A stretch of 64,000 nucleotides of DNA from Streptomyces sp. NRRL F-6131 (GTDB lineage: Bacteria; Actinomycetota; Actinomycetes; Streptomycetales; Streptomycetaceae), in NCBI GenBank assembly GCA_000719695.1, contig JOHN01000050.1, forward strand, positions 22,541-86,540, in the 5' to 3' direction. Below are positions 1-8,650 of this stretch, piece after piece (positions within the stretch are counted from its first letter, which is position 1; each line of letters opens with the position of its first letter). A model generated the notes under the pieces. That model saw nothing but the letters and a program-made list of their open reading frames with translations, had not been told where the DNA came from and made no database searches. A program made the position numbers and the translations under genes.

Positions 1-1485
1 CAGCGGGGCGGCGACCAGCAGCGGGTCGATCCCGGCGCCGGGCGGGGCGGCGCCGCGCCGGCGGACCTCGGCCACCGCGGCGACGGTCAGGGTGAGCAGG
101 CCGAGTTCGCCGACCAGTCGCCGGGCCCCGTCGCGCCGGGCGGCCCGGCGGGGGGTGAGCAGCCCCAGGGCGCGGGCCGGGAAGGCGAGCAGGGCGCACA
201 GGGTGGCGGTGACGGCGGCGAGCAGGGCGGTGCCCCAGCGGGGGGTGGGCAGCAGCAGGAGGGCGAGGAGCGTTCCGAGGGCGGCCCCTGGCAGGACGGT
301 GGTCGCGCCCTCGCCGAGCAGCCGCCGCAGCAGGCCCCGGCGGGAGCCGCCGCGGGCCTGGAGCAGCAGGAGTTCGGGGCCGCGCCGGTCGGCGGCCAGG
401 GCGGCGGCCAGGCAGAGGACGACGACGACCTCGCCGGCCAGGCCGGCCGGGCCGAGGGCCGCCAGCGGGGCGGCGGCGTCCCGGCGGGCGGTGGCCAGGG
501 CGAACAGCTCGGGCAGGGAGGAGAAGGTGCGCAGGTCGGCGCGGCCGGTGGCGGCGGCCAGCTCGGCGGCGGTGGGGCCGCTCAGGTAGCCGGCGAGCTC
601 GTGCTCGGCGGCCGGCAGCCGGTCGGCGCGCAGCGACTCGGGGTCGACCGGCAGCCGCCAGGAGAGCTCCCCGCCCTTGGCCCACTCGAAGAGCCGGGGC
701 AGGTCGTCGCCGCCGGTGAGGCCGACCGCCGACCAGGACCGCCGCCACTCGAAGGTCTCGGGGATCTTCAGGCAGGGCCGGCCCAGGCAGGAGAGGTCGG
801 TCCAGTACGGGTCGTTGTCGTCGTCGACCCGGAAGGTGCCGACCACCTCGCTGGTCGGCGAGGGTCGCAGGCCGGGCGCCTTCTCCTCGGTCAGCACGTC
901 GCCGATCCGGATGTTGAGCTTCTCGGCGGTGAGTTCCGACACCACGATCGGCAGCGGCCGGTCGGGTTGGGGGGTCGGCCAGCGGCCGGCGACCAGGGTG
1001 GCGTGCTCGGAGAGTCCGGCGAGGTGACGCAGTTCCATCGTGGGGGAGGGGCCGTCCGGCCTGGACAGCTGCGGGTTGCCGAGGGTCTGTCCGCTGACGC
1101 CCCGGACGCCGTACACCGGGCCGCTCGCCGAGACCCGGAACTCCCCGCCGGTGCGGGCCGTCAGGTGGGCCGCGACCGAGGCCAGGCTGGCCGCGTCGTC
1201 GCCGGGGCGGAGCGCGGAACGGCTGACCAGGCTGGTCGCGCCGATGCCGCGGTCGCGCAGGAAGTCGTGCAGGGCGGCGTCCTCGCCGCGGTCGGTGCCG
1301 CGCGGCAGGCCGGCGGCGAGCAGCACGACCACGAGCACCAGCACGGCGTTGAGCAGCGCCGCCCAGGGGGCGGCCCGCAGCCGGGTGCGGACCCAGCGCG
1401 CGGGCCGGTGCTCGGCGCCGGTCCCGGGCGGGACGGGTGGGACGGGTGGGACGGGTGCGGTGGGTGCCGACGCCGGGCTCTGCAT
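1..1485 (-). CDS. FtsX-type ABC transporter permease, 3' part cut by window edge
   Basis: This is the N-terminal 495 residues of a large membrane permease; the frame stays open to base 1, so the C-terminus lies outside. After a Pro/Val-rich start (three PPV repeats) comes one hydrophobic helix at about residues 40-58 (LLNAVLVLVVVLLAAG), then a long extracytoplasmic domain of about 280 residues, then a cluster of Leu/Ala-rich helices near residues 340-440. That layout matches the large FtsX-like permeases of Streptomyces that pair with a LolD-type ATPase and act on envelope lipoproteins or signals. No ATPase is visible because the downstream side is missing. The ATG at 1485 was chosen because it is the first in-frame start that gives a sensible N-terminus. 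Substrate unknown. Confidence 0.75.
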   Translation of the reverse strand, partial: MQSPASAPTAPVPPVPPVPPGTGAEHRPARWVRTRLRAAPWAALLNAVLVLVVVLLAAGLPRGTDRGEDAALHDFLRDRGIGATSLVSRSALRPGDDAASLASVAAHLTARTGGEFRVSASGPVYGVRGVSGQTLGNPQLSRPDGPSPTMELRHLAGLSEHATLVAGRWPTPQPDRPLPIVVSELTAEKLNIRIGDVLTEEKAPGLRPSPTSEVVGTFRVDDDNDPYWTDLSCLGRPCLKIPETFEWRRSWSAVGLTGGDDLPRLFEWAKGGELSWRLPVDPESLRADRLPAAEHELAGYLSGPTAAELAAATGRADLRTFSSLPELFALATARRDAAAPLAALGPAGLAGEVVVVLCLAAALAADRRGPELLLLQARGGSRRGLLRRLLGEGATTVLPGAALGTLLALLLLPTPRWGTALLAAVTATLCALLAFPARALGLLTPRRAARRDGARRLVGELGLLTLTVAAVAEVRRRGAAPPGAGIDPLLVAAPL

Positions 1486-1724
1486 CCGTTCGCTCCCCGC
1501 CCCCTGGGCCCCGTCCCGGTGGGCGGGCACCGCCGATCCCGGCCGCTGGTCACCGGATAGCGGACGATGCTGTCAGAGCGGAGGAGGGAGCGGAAGGTCC
1601 GTTCGGGCAGACCCCGGGGACCGCCGTTGTCGGTGCGTGCGGCTAGGTTCTGGGGTGTCGCCGGGCACCGCGCCCGCAGCGCCTCCACACCCCGTCACGC
1701 CCGTGCCCGGAAGGGGCCCCCGCC

Positions 1725-3176
1725 ATGTCAGCCACCGCCACCGGCGAGCAGTCGACCTACCTGGAGCTGTCCGAGGACAGCGGCAGCGCGCACAAGTTCT
1801 ACGAGGTCCGGGTGGCCGGCACGGACGTCACCGTCACCTACGGGCGGATCGGCGAGGGCGGCCAGACCAAGACCACCGCCTACCCCTCGGCGGAGAAGGC
1901 CGCGGCGGCCGCCGCCAAGAAGATCGGCGAGAAGGTCCGCAAGGGCTACGCCCCGGCGGTGCGCGGCGTGCGCCAGCGGCGGGAGGTGACGCGGCGGGCG
2001 ATCGTCAGCACCCGGTCGACGGCCCGGCAGGCGCCGGTGCTCTGGCGGTTCCGGTCCGGTGCGGCGGCGTTCGGGGTCTTCGTCGGCGAGGAGCACGCCT
2101 GGGTCGGCAACGAGCGCGGCGACGTCTACACGCTGACCCACGACGGCGAGGTGACGGGCCGCTACGGACTGCCCGACGGCGTCAAGTGCATCGTCGCGGA
2201 CGACTGGTGGATCTACGCGGGCTGCGACGACGGCAAGGTGTACGACCTCGGCGGCAAGGTGCCGCGGGTGGCGTACGAGATCGCCGAGGACGTCGACATC
2301 TACTGGCTGGACATCCACGACGGCGTGCTCGGCGTGGCCGACGCGCGCGGCGGGATCACCACCGTCGACCACGAGGACGAGTTCCAGTGGCGGCGCTCGG
2401 CCGAGGGCACCGACGGCTGGATGGTCCGCTGCGACGGCGACGGCGTGTACCACGGCCACTCGCGCGGGGTGTCCCGGTACGCGGCCCGCGGCGGCGCCCC
2501 GGTCTGGCACACCCGGACCGAGGGTGACGTGCTGTTCGGCTGGCAGGAGCGGGAGGAGGTGTTCGCCGGCACGGGGCGCGGCTGGGTGCACCGGCTGCGC
2601 AAGGCGGACGGGTCGGAGGTGGCCCGCTACCGCTGCGACGCCGCGGTGTTCTCCTGCGCGGCCTCGCCCGACGGCCGGTACGTGTTCGCGGGCGACAACC
2701 ACTCCTCGGTGTACTGCTTCGATGCCGACGGCACCCGCCTCTGGAAGCTCGGCACCGGCTGCGGTTCGGCGTACAGCATGCAGTACCGCGACGGCCGGCT
2801 GTACCTGGTGACCACGGACGGTTCGCTGGTCTGCCTGGACGCGAGCGAGGCGGCGGTGCGGGCGGCCGAGGAGGGCCGGCTGCCGCAGGCCGCCGAGGTG
2901 GACGGCAGCGGCTGGACGGCGGCGGTGGCCGGCGCCGAGATCGAGTCGGTGGCGGTCGGTTCGGCGGGCGCGGCGGGCGGCATCGAGGTGGAGTGCGTGC
3001 AGGACGGCAGCCGGCTGCGGGTGCGGGTGGTGTCGCCGGGCTTCGACGCGACCCGCCGGGTGCAGTTCCCGAAGGACATCCGGGTGCCCGGCGCGCGGTA
3101 CCTGGTGGCGGAGGTGCTGGAGTCCGGCAGCGGCTCGTTCTACCGGGCGCGGGGGGACATCAAGCGGCTGCTCTGA
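1725..3176 (+). CDS. WGR domain / beta-propeller protein
   Basis: The 483-residue product starts with a WGR domain at about residues 10-75, including VTYGRIGEGGQ, the fold used in PARPs and MolR-like proteins to bind nucleic acid ends. The rest (about 100-400) is a series of short strands with DG turns and PQQ/WD-like repeats such as 'YVFAGDNHSSVYCFDADG' and 'DGRLYLVTTDGSLVCLDA', consistent with a beta-propeller. There is no PARP catalytic domain. A GGAAGGGG Shine-Dalgarno lies shortly before the ATG. It stands alone, divergent from the permease. The role is not known; the domain pair suggests a DNA-associated scaffold, which is inference. Confidence 0.8.
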   Translation: MSATATGEQSTYLELSEDSGSAHKFYEVRVAGTDVTVTYGRIGEGGQTKTTAYPSAEKAAAAAAKKIGEKVRKGYAPAVRGVRQRREVTRRAIVSTRSTARQAPVLWRFRSGAAAFGVFVGEEHAWVGNERGDVYTLTHDGEVTGRYGLPDGVKCIVADDWWIYAGCDDGKVYDLGGKVPRVAYEIAEDVDIYWLDIHDGVLGVADARGGITTVDHEDEFQWRRSAEGTDGWMVRCDGDGVYHGHSRGVSRYAARGGAPVWHTRTEGDVLFGWQEREEVFAGTGRGWVHRLRKADGSEVARYRCDAAVFSCAASPDGRYVFAGDNHSSVYCFDADGTRLWKLGTGCGSAYSMQYRDGRLYLVTTDGSLVCLDASEAAVRAAEEGRLPQAAEVDGSGWTAAVAGAEIESVAVGSAGAAGGIEVECVQDGSRLRVRVVSPGFDATRRVQFPKDIRVPGARYLVAEVLESGSGSFYRARGDIKRLL

Positions 3177-3214
3177 GTTCTTCTGACGGACTCTCCGATC
3201 TCTCCGGCGGACCG

Positions 3215-3244
3215 TTGACAGCCCGTCGCGGGCCTCGGTGTAAT
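3215..3244 (+). promoter_or_regulatory. Probable sigma-70-type promoter of the PaaI-like gene
   Basis: TTGACA (3215-3220) and TGTAAT (3239-3244) are separated by 18 bp, a near-consensus housekeeping promoter. Transcription would start near 3251, downstream of an upstream in-frame ATG at 3243. That makes the ATG at 3309 the better start. Confidence 0.7.
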
Positions 3245-3308
3245 GCGGGTGCAACACGCCGCACGGCACACCGACCGTTTCGGGCTGTTCCCGGGGAAGC
3301 AGGGCGTC

Positions 3309-3827
3309 ATGAGCGTGGACACCGTGACCGTCGAGGATTCCGCGGCGTCGGCGGATTCCTCGGGATCGACGGATTCCACGGCGTCGACGGCGTCCGCGGC
3401 GTCGGCCGGGGGAGCGGTGCCGAATTCCCGGATGGCGGCGCTGTACGAGCGCGACCTGGCCTGTCGGGGCCTCGGGATCACGTTGGACGAGGTGTCCACC
3501 GGCCGGGCGTCGATGCGGATGACGGTGGCCCCGGCCATGGTGAACGGCCACGGCATCGCGCACGGCGGCTATCTCTTCCTGCTCGCCGACGCGGCGTTCT
3601 CCTACGCCTGCAACAGCTACGGCCCGGTGACGGTGGCGCAGGCCGCCCAGGTGACCTTCCTGGCGCCGGCTGCGGTCGGGGACGAACTGGTCGCCGAGGC
3701 GGTCGAGCGCACGCGCTCCGGACGGACCGGCGTTTACGACGTGACGGTGCGGAACGCGGCGGAAAAGGTGATCGCGGAATTCCGCGGCCAGAGCGTGATG
3801 CTGGCCGGACAGCCGCACACGTCCTGA
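3309..3827 (+). CDS. PaaI-type hotdog-fold acyl-CoA thioesterase
   Basis: The 172-residue product has a Ser/Ala-rich N-terminal tail (about 35 residues) and then a hotdog domain with the PaaI signature NGHGIAHGGYLFLLADAAF, in which the HGG and the following Asp are the catalytic region. The family hydrolyses aryl- or acyl-CoA esters and protects phenylacetate catabolism or clears stalled CoA esters. It carries its own promoter and converges with the PaaK-like ligase that ends cluster 1, so a link to the CoA or adenylate chemistry of that cluster is possible but not shown. An upstream ATG at 3243 would lie before the predicted transcription start and was rejected. Confidence 0.85.
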   Translation: MSVDTVTVEDSAASADSSGSTDSTASTASAASAGGAVPNSRMAALYERDLACRGLGITLDEVSTGRASMRMTVAPAMVNGHGIAHGGYLFLLADAAFSYACNSYGPVTVAQAAQVTFLAPAAVGDELVAEAVERTRSGRTGVYDVTVRNAAEKVIAEFRGQSVMLAGQPHTS

Positions 3828-3833
3828 GGACCC

Positions 3834-3868
3834 GGGCGGGCCGGGGGAACGCTTCCCCCGGCCCGCCC
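3834..3868. terminator. Bidirectional terminator between convergent genes
   Basis: A perfect 16-bp stem (GGGCGGGCCGGGGGAA and its complement) with a 3-nt loop lies 6 nt after the thioesterase stop and 47 nt after the stop of the convergent cluster 1 operon; CCGCTTTTCCG follows on the plus strand. Confidence 0.9.
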
Positions 3869-3915
3869 CCGCTTTTCCGACCCGTCGTCGGTCGGCGGGT
3901 CAGGCCGTCGGCGCG

Positions 3916-5169
3916 TCAGGCCGGCGGGCGCTCGTCCACCACCTGCTGGAGCTTGCCGGTGCGCGGGTTGGTGACCAGCTCGGACCGGGGCACCCACTCC
4001 ACCAGGAGGTCGTGGATCACCCCGGCCGCCACGTCGTCCGGGTAGAGCGGCCGCGCCCGGTACACCGCCTCGACCAGCCGCTCGGCGAGGCCCGCCGGGG
4101 GCTCCTCGGTGTGGCCCAGGCGCAGGATCAGCCCGTCCTTGCCGTCCCAGCGCCGCTGCACCATCTGCATCCCGGAGATGTGCTGGTCGGGGTCGTGGGC
4201 GAGCAGGACGGCGCGGATCTCCTCGGTCGGCATCGCCACCGTGCCCACCCGGGCCCCCTCGACGGACCGCCCGACCAGCCGGAACCGGCCGCGCTCCACG
4301 TCCACCCACTCGGCGCGGTCGCCGGTCGGGTAGCGCAGGATCGGCATCAGGGTGCGGAACAGGTTGGTGACCACCACCCGGCCGGGCACCCCGGGTTCGG
4401 TGATCGGCGCGCCGCTCACGTCGTCGACCAGCTCCACCACCGTCCGGTGCGGGAACGCCTCGTGCACCCGGACGTCGTCGCCGGGCACCGGTGCGCCGAC
4501 CAGACCGGCGTCCACCGAGGCGTAGCCGATCGAGGCGACCGCCGCGTTGGGGAACGCGCGGGAGAGGATCGGGCGCAGGTCGGCGAAGAGCAGGTCCCCG
4601 CCGAACAGCAGGAGTTCGATGCGTTCGGCGACCTGGCCGTGCTTGACCAGGTACTCGGCGACCGAGCTGAGCTTCATCGGCTCGCCGGCCAGCACGTCCA
4701 CGCCGAAGTCGGCGATCAGCCCGGCCACGTACGCGTCGGGCGCGGCGCCGACGGGCAGCCGGACGTTGTCCACCGGGGCGTGGTGCAGGGCGTTCTCGAT
4801 GTAGAGGAAGCCGCCGTACAGCTCGCCGGCCCAGAACAGGTTGGCGACCCGGTGGCCGGGCTTGAGGCCGGCCTGGACGAGTCCCGCGCCGAAGGCGGTG
4901 ACCGAGTCGGCGTGCTCGGTGCGCGTCCACGGCGAGAACTTGGGGACGCCGGTGGTGCCACCGGTCTTGTAGACGCCGCCGTCCAGCAGGGGCCCGGTGA
5001 GCAGCCGGTTGTCCGGCCAGGAATTGGCGGCCCAGAAGGCCGTCTGCTCGATCAGCGGGAGTTCCGAGAGCTGCTCGACGCGGTCCGGCAGGTCCCGGTA
5101 CAGCTCGGCGTAGAAGGGGGAGTTGCGCCGGGCGAAGTCGACCAGCTCGGGCAGGGGTTTGGCGGGCAT
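3916..5169 (-). CDS. PaaK-like AMP-forming ligase (second copy)
   Basis: The 417-residue product belongs to the phenylacetate-CoA ligase branch of the adenylate-forming enzymes. It shows the P-loop YKTGGTTGVPK at about residue 67, a central ATP-binding region, and the YPTGDRAEW hinge-side motif. The reaction expected is acid + ATP to acyl-AMP, then transfer to CoA, a carrier protein or an amine. It is the last gene of cluster 1, 21 nt behind the SDR, and CAGGAG precedes its ATG. It is only distantly similar to the PaaK-like gene at 7358-8650, so the two probably use different acids. The substrate cannot be read from sequence. Confidence 0.85.
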   Translation of the reverse strand: MPAKPLPELVDFARRNSPFYAELYRDLPDRVEQLSELPLIEQTAFWAANSWPDNRLLTGPLLDGGVYKTGGTTGVPKFSPWTRTEHADSVTAFGAGLVQAGLKPGHRVANLFWAGELYGGFLYIENALHHAPVDNVRLPVGAAPDAYVAGLIADFGVDVLAGEPMKLSSVAEYLVKHGQVAERIELLLFGGDLLFADLRPILSRAFPNAAVASIGYASVDAGLVGAPVPGDDVRVHEAFPHRTVVELVDDVSGAPITEPGVPGRVVVTNLFRTLMPILRYPTGDRAEWVDVERGRFRLVGRSVEGARVGTVAMPTEEIRAVLLAHDPDQHISGMQMVQRRWDGKDGLILRLGHTEEPPAGLAERLVEAVYRARPLYPDDVAAGVIHDLLVEWVPRSELVTNPRTGKLQQVVDERPPA

Positions 5170-5190
5170 GGCGGGGCTCCTGAGGGTGGT

Positions 5191-6066
5191 CTAGCTGGGG
5201 TCGGGGCGGCCGATCCAGGTGCGGGCGAGGGTCTGGACGGCCGAACCGTCCGGGTCGGCGAGCTTCTGCGCCAGGTAGCCGGCGGCCCAGGCGTTGGTGG
5301 GCACCCGGAAGGCGGGCCGCTCGGCGCGCAGCGTGCGCACCACCACCTCGGCCACCTCCCGGGCCGGCTGCCCGGCGGCCTCCCAGCCCTGGCCGCCGAC
5401 CCAGTCCAGGTAGTCGGCGAAGGTCGGCGCGTAGGGGCCGGAGGCCGCCGCGATGGTGCGGCGGTCGATGTCGGGGAAGATCCCGAACCCGGTGTCCGGC
5501 ACGAAGCCGGGGACGACCACGGAGACCCGCACGCCGTGCGCGCCGACCACCGGGGCGAGGCTCTCCATGAACCCCTCGACGGCGGACTTGGCGGCGCAGT
5601 AGGCCTCGTTGAACGGTTGGCCGACCACGCCGTGCACGCTGCCGATGGTGAGCAGCCGGCCGCCGGAGGCGCGCAGCAGCGGCAGCGCGGCGCGGCTGAC
5701 GGCGATCACGCCGAAGAAGTTCACCTCCAGGTTGGCGCGCAGCGCGGCGTCGGTGGACATCTCCAGGGTGGGGTCGAAGTTGGAGACGCCGGCGTTGTTG
5801 ACCACCGCGTCCAGCCGTCCGTGGGTCGCGGCCACGCCGTCGACGCAGGCGGCCACGGACGCGGCGTCGGTGACGTCGAGCCGGCGGACGTCCAGGGTGA
5901 CCCCGGCCTCGTCGGCGGCCTTGTGCAGGGCGTCGGCGCGGTCCGGGTCGCGCAGCGTGGCCACCGTGGTGAACCCGGCCCGGGCGGCGGCCACGGCGGT
6001 GGCCAGCCCGATGCCGGAGGAGCAGCCGGTGATCAGCAGGACGTCCCCGCCGGGCCCGGCGCTCAC
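5191..6066 (-). CDS. Short-chain dehydrogenase/reductase
   Basis: The 291-residue product is a classical SDR. The cofactor motif TGCSSGIG is at residues 13-20, NNAG at about 90-93, and the catalytic Ser143, Tyr156 and Lys160 (YCAAK) are all present. It should oxidise or reduce an alcohol/carbonyl with NAD(P). The start is GTG at 6066, overlapping the stop of the MFS gene as GTGA, which implies translational coupling. In the cluster it could reduce an aldehyde or imine-derived carbonyl made by the amine oxidase; that is inference. Confidence 0.88.
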   Translation of the reverse strand: MSAGPGGDVLLITGCSSGIGLATAVAAARAGFTTVATLRDPDRADALHKAADEAGVTLDVRRLDVTDAASVAACVDGVAATHGRLDAVVNNAGVSNFDPTLEMSTDAALRANLEVNFFGVIAVSRAALPLLRASGGRLLTIGSVHGVVGQPFNEAYCAAKSAVEGFMESLAPVVGAHGVRVSVVVPGFVPDTGFGIFPDIDRRTIAAASGPYAPTFADYLDWVGGQGWEAAGQPAREVAEVVVRTLRAERPAFRVPTNAWAAGYLAQKLADPDGSAVQTLARTWIGRPDPS

Positions 6067-7361
6067 GACGCGCTCTCCGTCAACGCCGGTGCGGCGTCCG
6101 CCGGTTGCCGCGCCTTCTGCTCGCGGGCGGCGGCGTCCAGCCGGGACTGGATGCCGAGGGCGGGCAGGAAGGAGCAGGCGGCCAGCAGGGTGCCGCCGGC
6201 CATCACCCAGCGGGCGGCGTCGCGGATGCCCAGGGGGTCGGTGAGCGCGGACACGGCGAGGCCGCCGACCAGCGCGGCGAGCGGGATGACGCCCCAGGTG
6301 ACGGTGCGGAACGCCGCGTGCATCACGCCCTGGTGCTCGGCGGACATCCGGGCCTGCCGGGTCGGCGCGCTGCACACGTTGATGCAGGACATGAAGAAGC
6401 CGTAGCAGCCCATGGTCACCGCGATCACGAGTCCGGCGGGCAGCGCGGGCGCGGCCAGCACGCCCAGTCCGACCAGGCAGTGCAGCAGCAGCGACCAGGC
6501 CAGGGTCCGTCCCAGGCCGAACCGTTGGCTGATCCGGGGGGCGACCACCGCGCCGACGAGCGCGCCGACCGCGCCGACCGACATGGCGGCGCCGAACTCG
6601 CCGACCGAGACGTCCAGGCCCCGGTAGGCGAGCACGGGCAGCACCGTGACGAAGACCGGCCCGCCGGAGTTGAGGGTGACGGCCGCCAGTACCACCCGGC
6701 GCAGCACCGGGTCGGCCCAGTTCATCCGGAAACCGGCGGTGAGCCGCTCCCAGACCGTGCCCTCGACGACCGTGCGCTCGCCCCAGCGCGGCATGGAGCG
6801 GAAGCAGGCGGCGGAGACCAGGTAGCTGGCCGCGTCCACCAGCAGCGCGCCCACCCCGAGCGCGCTGTACAGCCCGGCGGCGATCGACGGCCCGGCCACC
6901 TCGGAGACCGAGTTGCTGCCCTCCAGCCGGGAGTAGGCGCGCACCATCCGGTCCTCGGGGACGACGGCGGGGACGGCGATCAGGTAGCCGACGTTGAAGA
7001 AGATGGTCGCGCCGCTGATCACGGCCACGCAGCCGAACAGCAGGGGGGTGGAGAGGAGGTCCAGCCAGTACGCGAGGGGGATCACCAGGACGGCGACCAG
7101 CCGGAGCAGGTCGCAGACCAGCATCGTGCGGCGCTTGTCCCAGCGGTCGACCAGCACGCCGGCCACCGGGCCGAGCAGCGGGATGCCGAGGTACTGGGCC
7201 ATCGCCACCACGCCGACCTGGAGGGCGGAGGCGTGCAGGACGAAGATCATCAGGGTGGGGACGACGAACACCGTGATCCGGTCGCCGACCACGCTGACGG
7301 TCTGGCCGGCCCAGAAGAGGTTGAAGCCCCGCCCCAGGTCCTCCGGTCGCCGCAGCTTCAC
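6063..7361 (-). CDS. MFS exporter
   Basis: The 432-residue product has the hydrophobic pattern of a 12-helix major facilitator of the MFS_3 (macrolide/enterobactin efflux) type. It starts with FNLFWAGQTVSVVGDRITVF and has the cytoplasmic loop DRWDKRR after helix 2 in place of the classical RxxR motif. It starts with GTG overlapping the upstream ligase stop (GTGA) and ends overlapping the SDR start. Its place inside the operon makes it the likely exporter or self-resistance pump for the cluster 1 product. Confidence 0.88.
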   Translation of the reverse strand: MKLRRPEDLGRGFNLFWAGQTVSVVGDRITVFVVPTLMIFVLHASALQVGVVAMAQYLGIPLLGPVAGVLVDRWDKRRTMLVCDLLRLVAVLVIPLAYWLDLLSTPLLFGCVAVISGATIFFNVGYLIAVPAVVPEDRMVRAYSRLEGSNSVSEVAGPSIAAGLYSALGVGALLVDAASYLVSAACFRSMPRWGERTVVEGTVWERLTAGFRMNWADPVLRRVVLAAVTLNSGGPVFVTVLPVLAYRGLDVSVGEFGAAMSVGAVGALVGAVVAPRISQRFGLGRTLAWSLLLHCLVGLGVLAAPALPAGLVIAVTMGCYGFFMSCINVCSAPTRQARMSAEHQGVMHAAFRTVTWGVIPLAALVGGLAVSALTDPLGIRDAARWVMAGGTLLAACSFLPALGIQSRLDAAAREQKARQPADAAPALTESAS

Positions 7362-8650
7362 GAGGCCTCCTCGGGGGCGACGGCCTCGCGGGCGTCGGAG
7401 TCACGGGCGTCGGAGTCACGGGCGTCGGCCTCGCGGACGACGAAGGAGGCCGTCTTGCCGGTCCGGTCGTTGCTGAGCAGCGCCTCCGTCACCCGGACCG
7501 TGACGTGCTCCGGGTCGTGCTGGAACGCGGTGCTCAGCGTGAACGTACCGGCCAGCAGCTCGCCGCGCAGCGAAGCGGCGTCCACCCCGGCGCCCGGGTC
7601 GGTCAGCAGCAGGACCTCCACCCCGGTGGCCCGGCCGCCGTCCTCGGTGATCACCACCTGCGCCCGGGAGACACCCGGTTCGCGCTCGGCCCGGGCGACC
7701 AGCTCGTCCACGTGCAGACCGAGGCCGCGCACCTGGACGACGTTGTCCCGCCGCCCCAGCACCCGCATCGCCCGGCCCGGCCGGCCGCACGGGCAGGTGG
7801 TCAACTCGCCCGCGTCACCGGTGCGGTAGCGCAGCACCGGGTTCAGCATCGCGGGGTCGAGGGTGGTGAAGTCCAGCAGTCCGTCCGCCCCGGCGTGCAC
7901 CAGCTGTTCGGGCAGCGGATGGAAGGTGTCGGCGGGGCAGTCCGGCGTGTTGGTGCCGACCACCCAGGTCTCGGTGGAGCCGAACATGCCCCAGCGGCGG
8001 GCCTGCGGCGCGACCACCGCGAGGTCCTCCTCCAGTTGCGGCTGCCAGGCCTCGCCCAGCCACAGCACCTTGCGCAGGGTCGGCAGCTTGAGCCCGGCGG
8101 CGCGGGCGTGCGCGAACCAGAGCCGCAGCACGCTCGGGGTGCCGCCGATCGCCGTCACCCCGCGGTCGGCCAGGAAGCCCAGCCAGTCCGGGTACTCCTC
8201 GCGGGTGATCGAGCCGAGCGCGATCACCCGGCAGCCGGCCCGGTCGGCCAGGGCGGCGGCCAGGAAGTGCGCGCCCCACATCCGGCCGGCGCCCCAGGCG
8301 TTGGCGAACACGTCGTCGCGGTCGAGCACCGGCCAGTGGGCGTGCACCCCGGCCATGTAGAAGCCGGTGGGCGCGTAGCCGACCTTGGGCGCGCCGGTGG
8401 AGCCGCCGCTCTGGAACAGCCAGGTGGCGGCGGCCTCGGCGCGTGGCTCCAGGTGGGTGAGCGCGGTGTTCAGGTCGTCCTTGAGCAGCGGCGGCAGCGC
8501 GGCCAGCTCCTCGAGGGTGCGGACGCCGGCGGGGTGGTCGGCGTAGCGCGCGGCGAGCGCGGGCACCGTCCGCAGCCGTGCCAGGGTGGCGGCGGCGACG
8601 GCCAGTCCCGGTGCGGCCGCCTCCGGCGGCAGGGAGAACGCGTCGGTCAT
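7358..8650 (-). CDS. PaaK-like AMP-forming ligase (first copy)
   Basis: The 430-residue product has the adenylate-forming P-loop FQSGGSTGAPK at about residue 80, a MFGSTETW motif, the YRTGDAGEL motif and a C-P-C-G pair (LTTCPCGRPGR) typical of the PaaK branch. It ends in a short acidic repeat (DARDSDAR). The ATG at 8650 overlaps the stop of the ATP-grasp gene as ATGA, so the in-frame upstream extension is not used. It should activate a carboxylic acid as an adenylate. Its tight coupling to the ATP-grasp and KamA genes suggests the acid is joined to the beta-amino acid made here; the acid itself is unknown. Confidence 0.85.
   Translation of the reverse strand: MTDAFSLPPEAAAPGLAVAAATLARLRTVPALAARYADHPAGVRTLEELAALPPLLKDDLNTALTHLEPRAEAAATWLFQSGGSTGAPKVGYAPTGFYMAGVHAHWPVLDRDDVFANAWGAGRMWGAHFLAAALADRAGCRVIALGSITREEYPDWLGFLADRGVTAIGGTPSVLRLWFAHARAAGLKLPTLRKVLWLGEAWQPQLEEDLAVVAPQARRWGMFGSTETWVVGTNTPDCPADTFHPLPEQLVHAGADGLLDFTTLDPAMLNPVLRYRTGDAGELTTCPCGRPGRAMRVLGRRDNVVQVRGLGLHVDELVARAEREPGVSRAQVVITEDGGRATGVEVLLLTDPGAGVDAASLRGELLAGTFTLSTAFQHDPEHVTVRVTEALLSNDRTGKTASFVVREADARDSDARDSDAREAVAPEEAS

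Noticed and set aside
1728..3818. Long open frame opposite the WGR gene
   Set aside because: Its codon pattern is a mirror of the plus-strand genes and its translation is rich in Arg/His/Gly/Val without any family motif.
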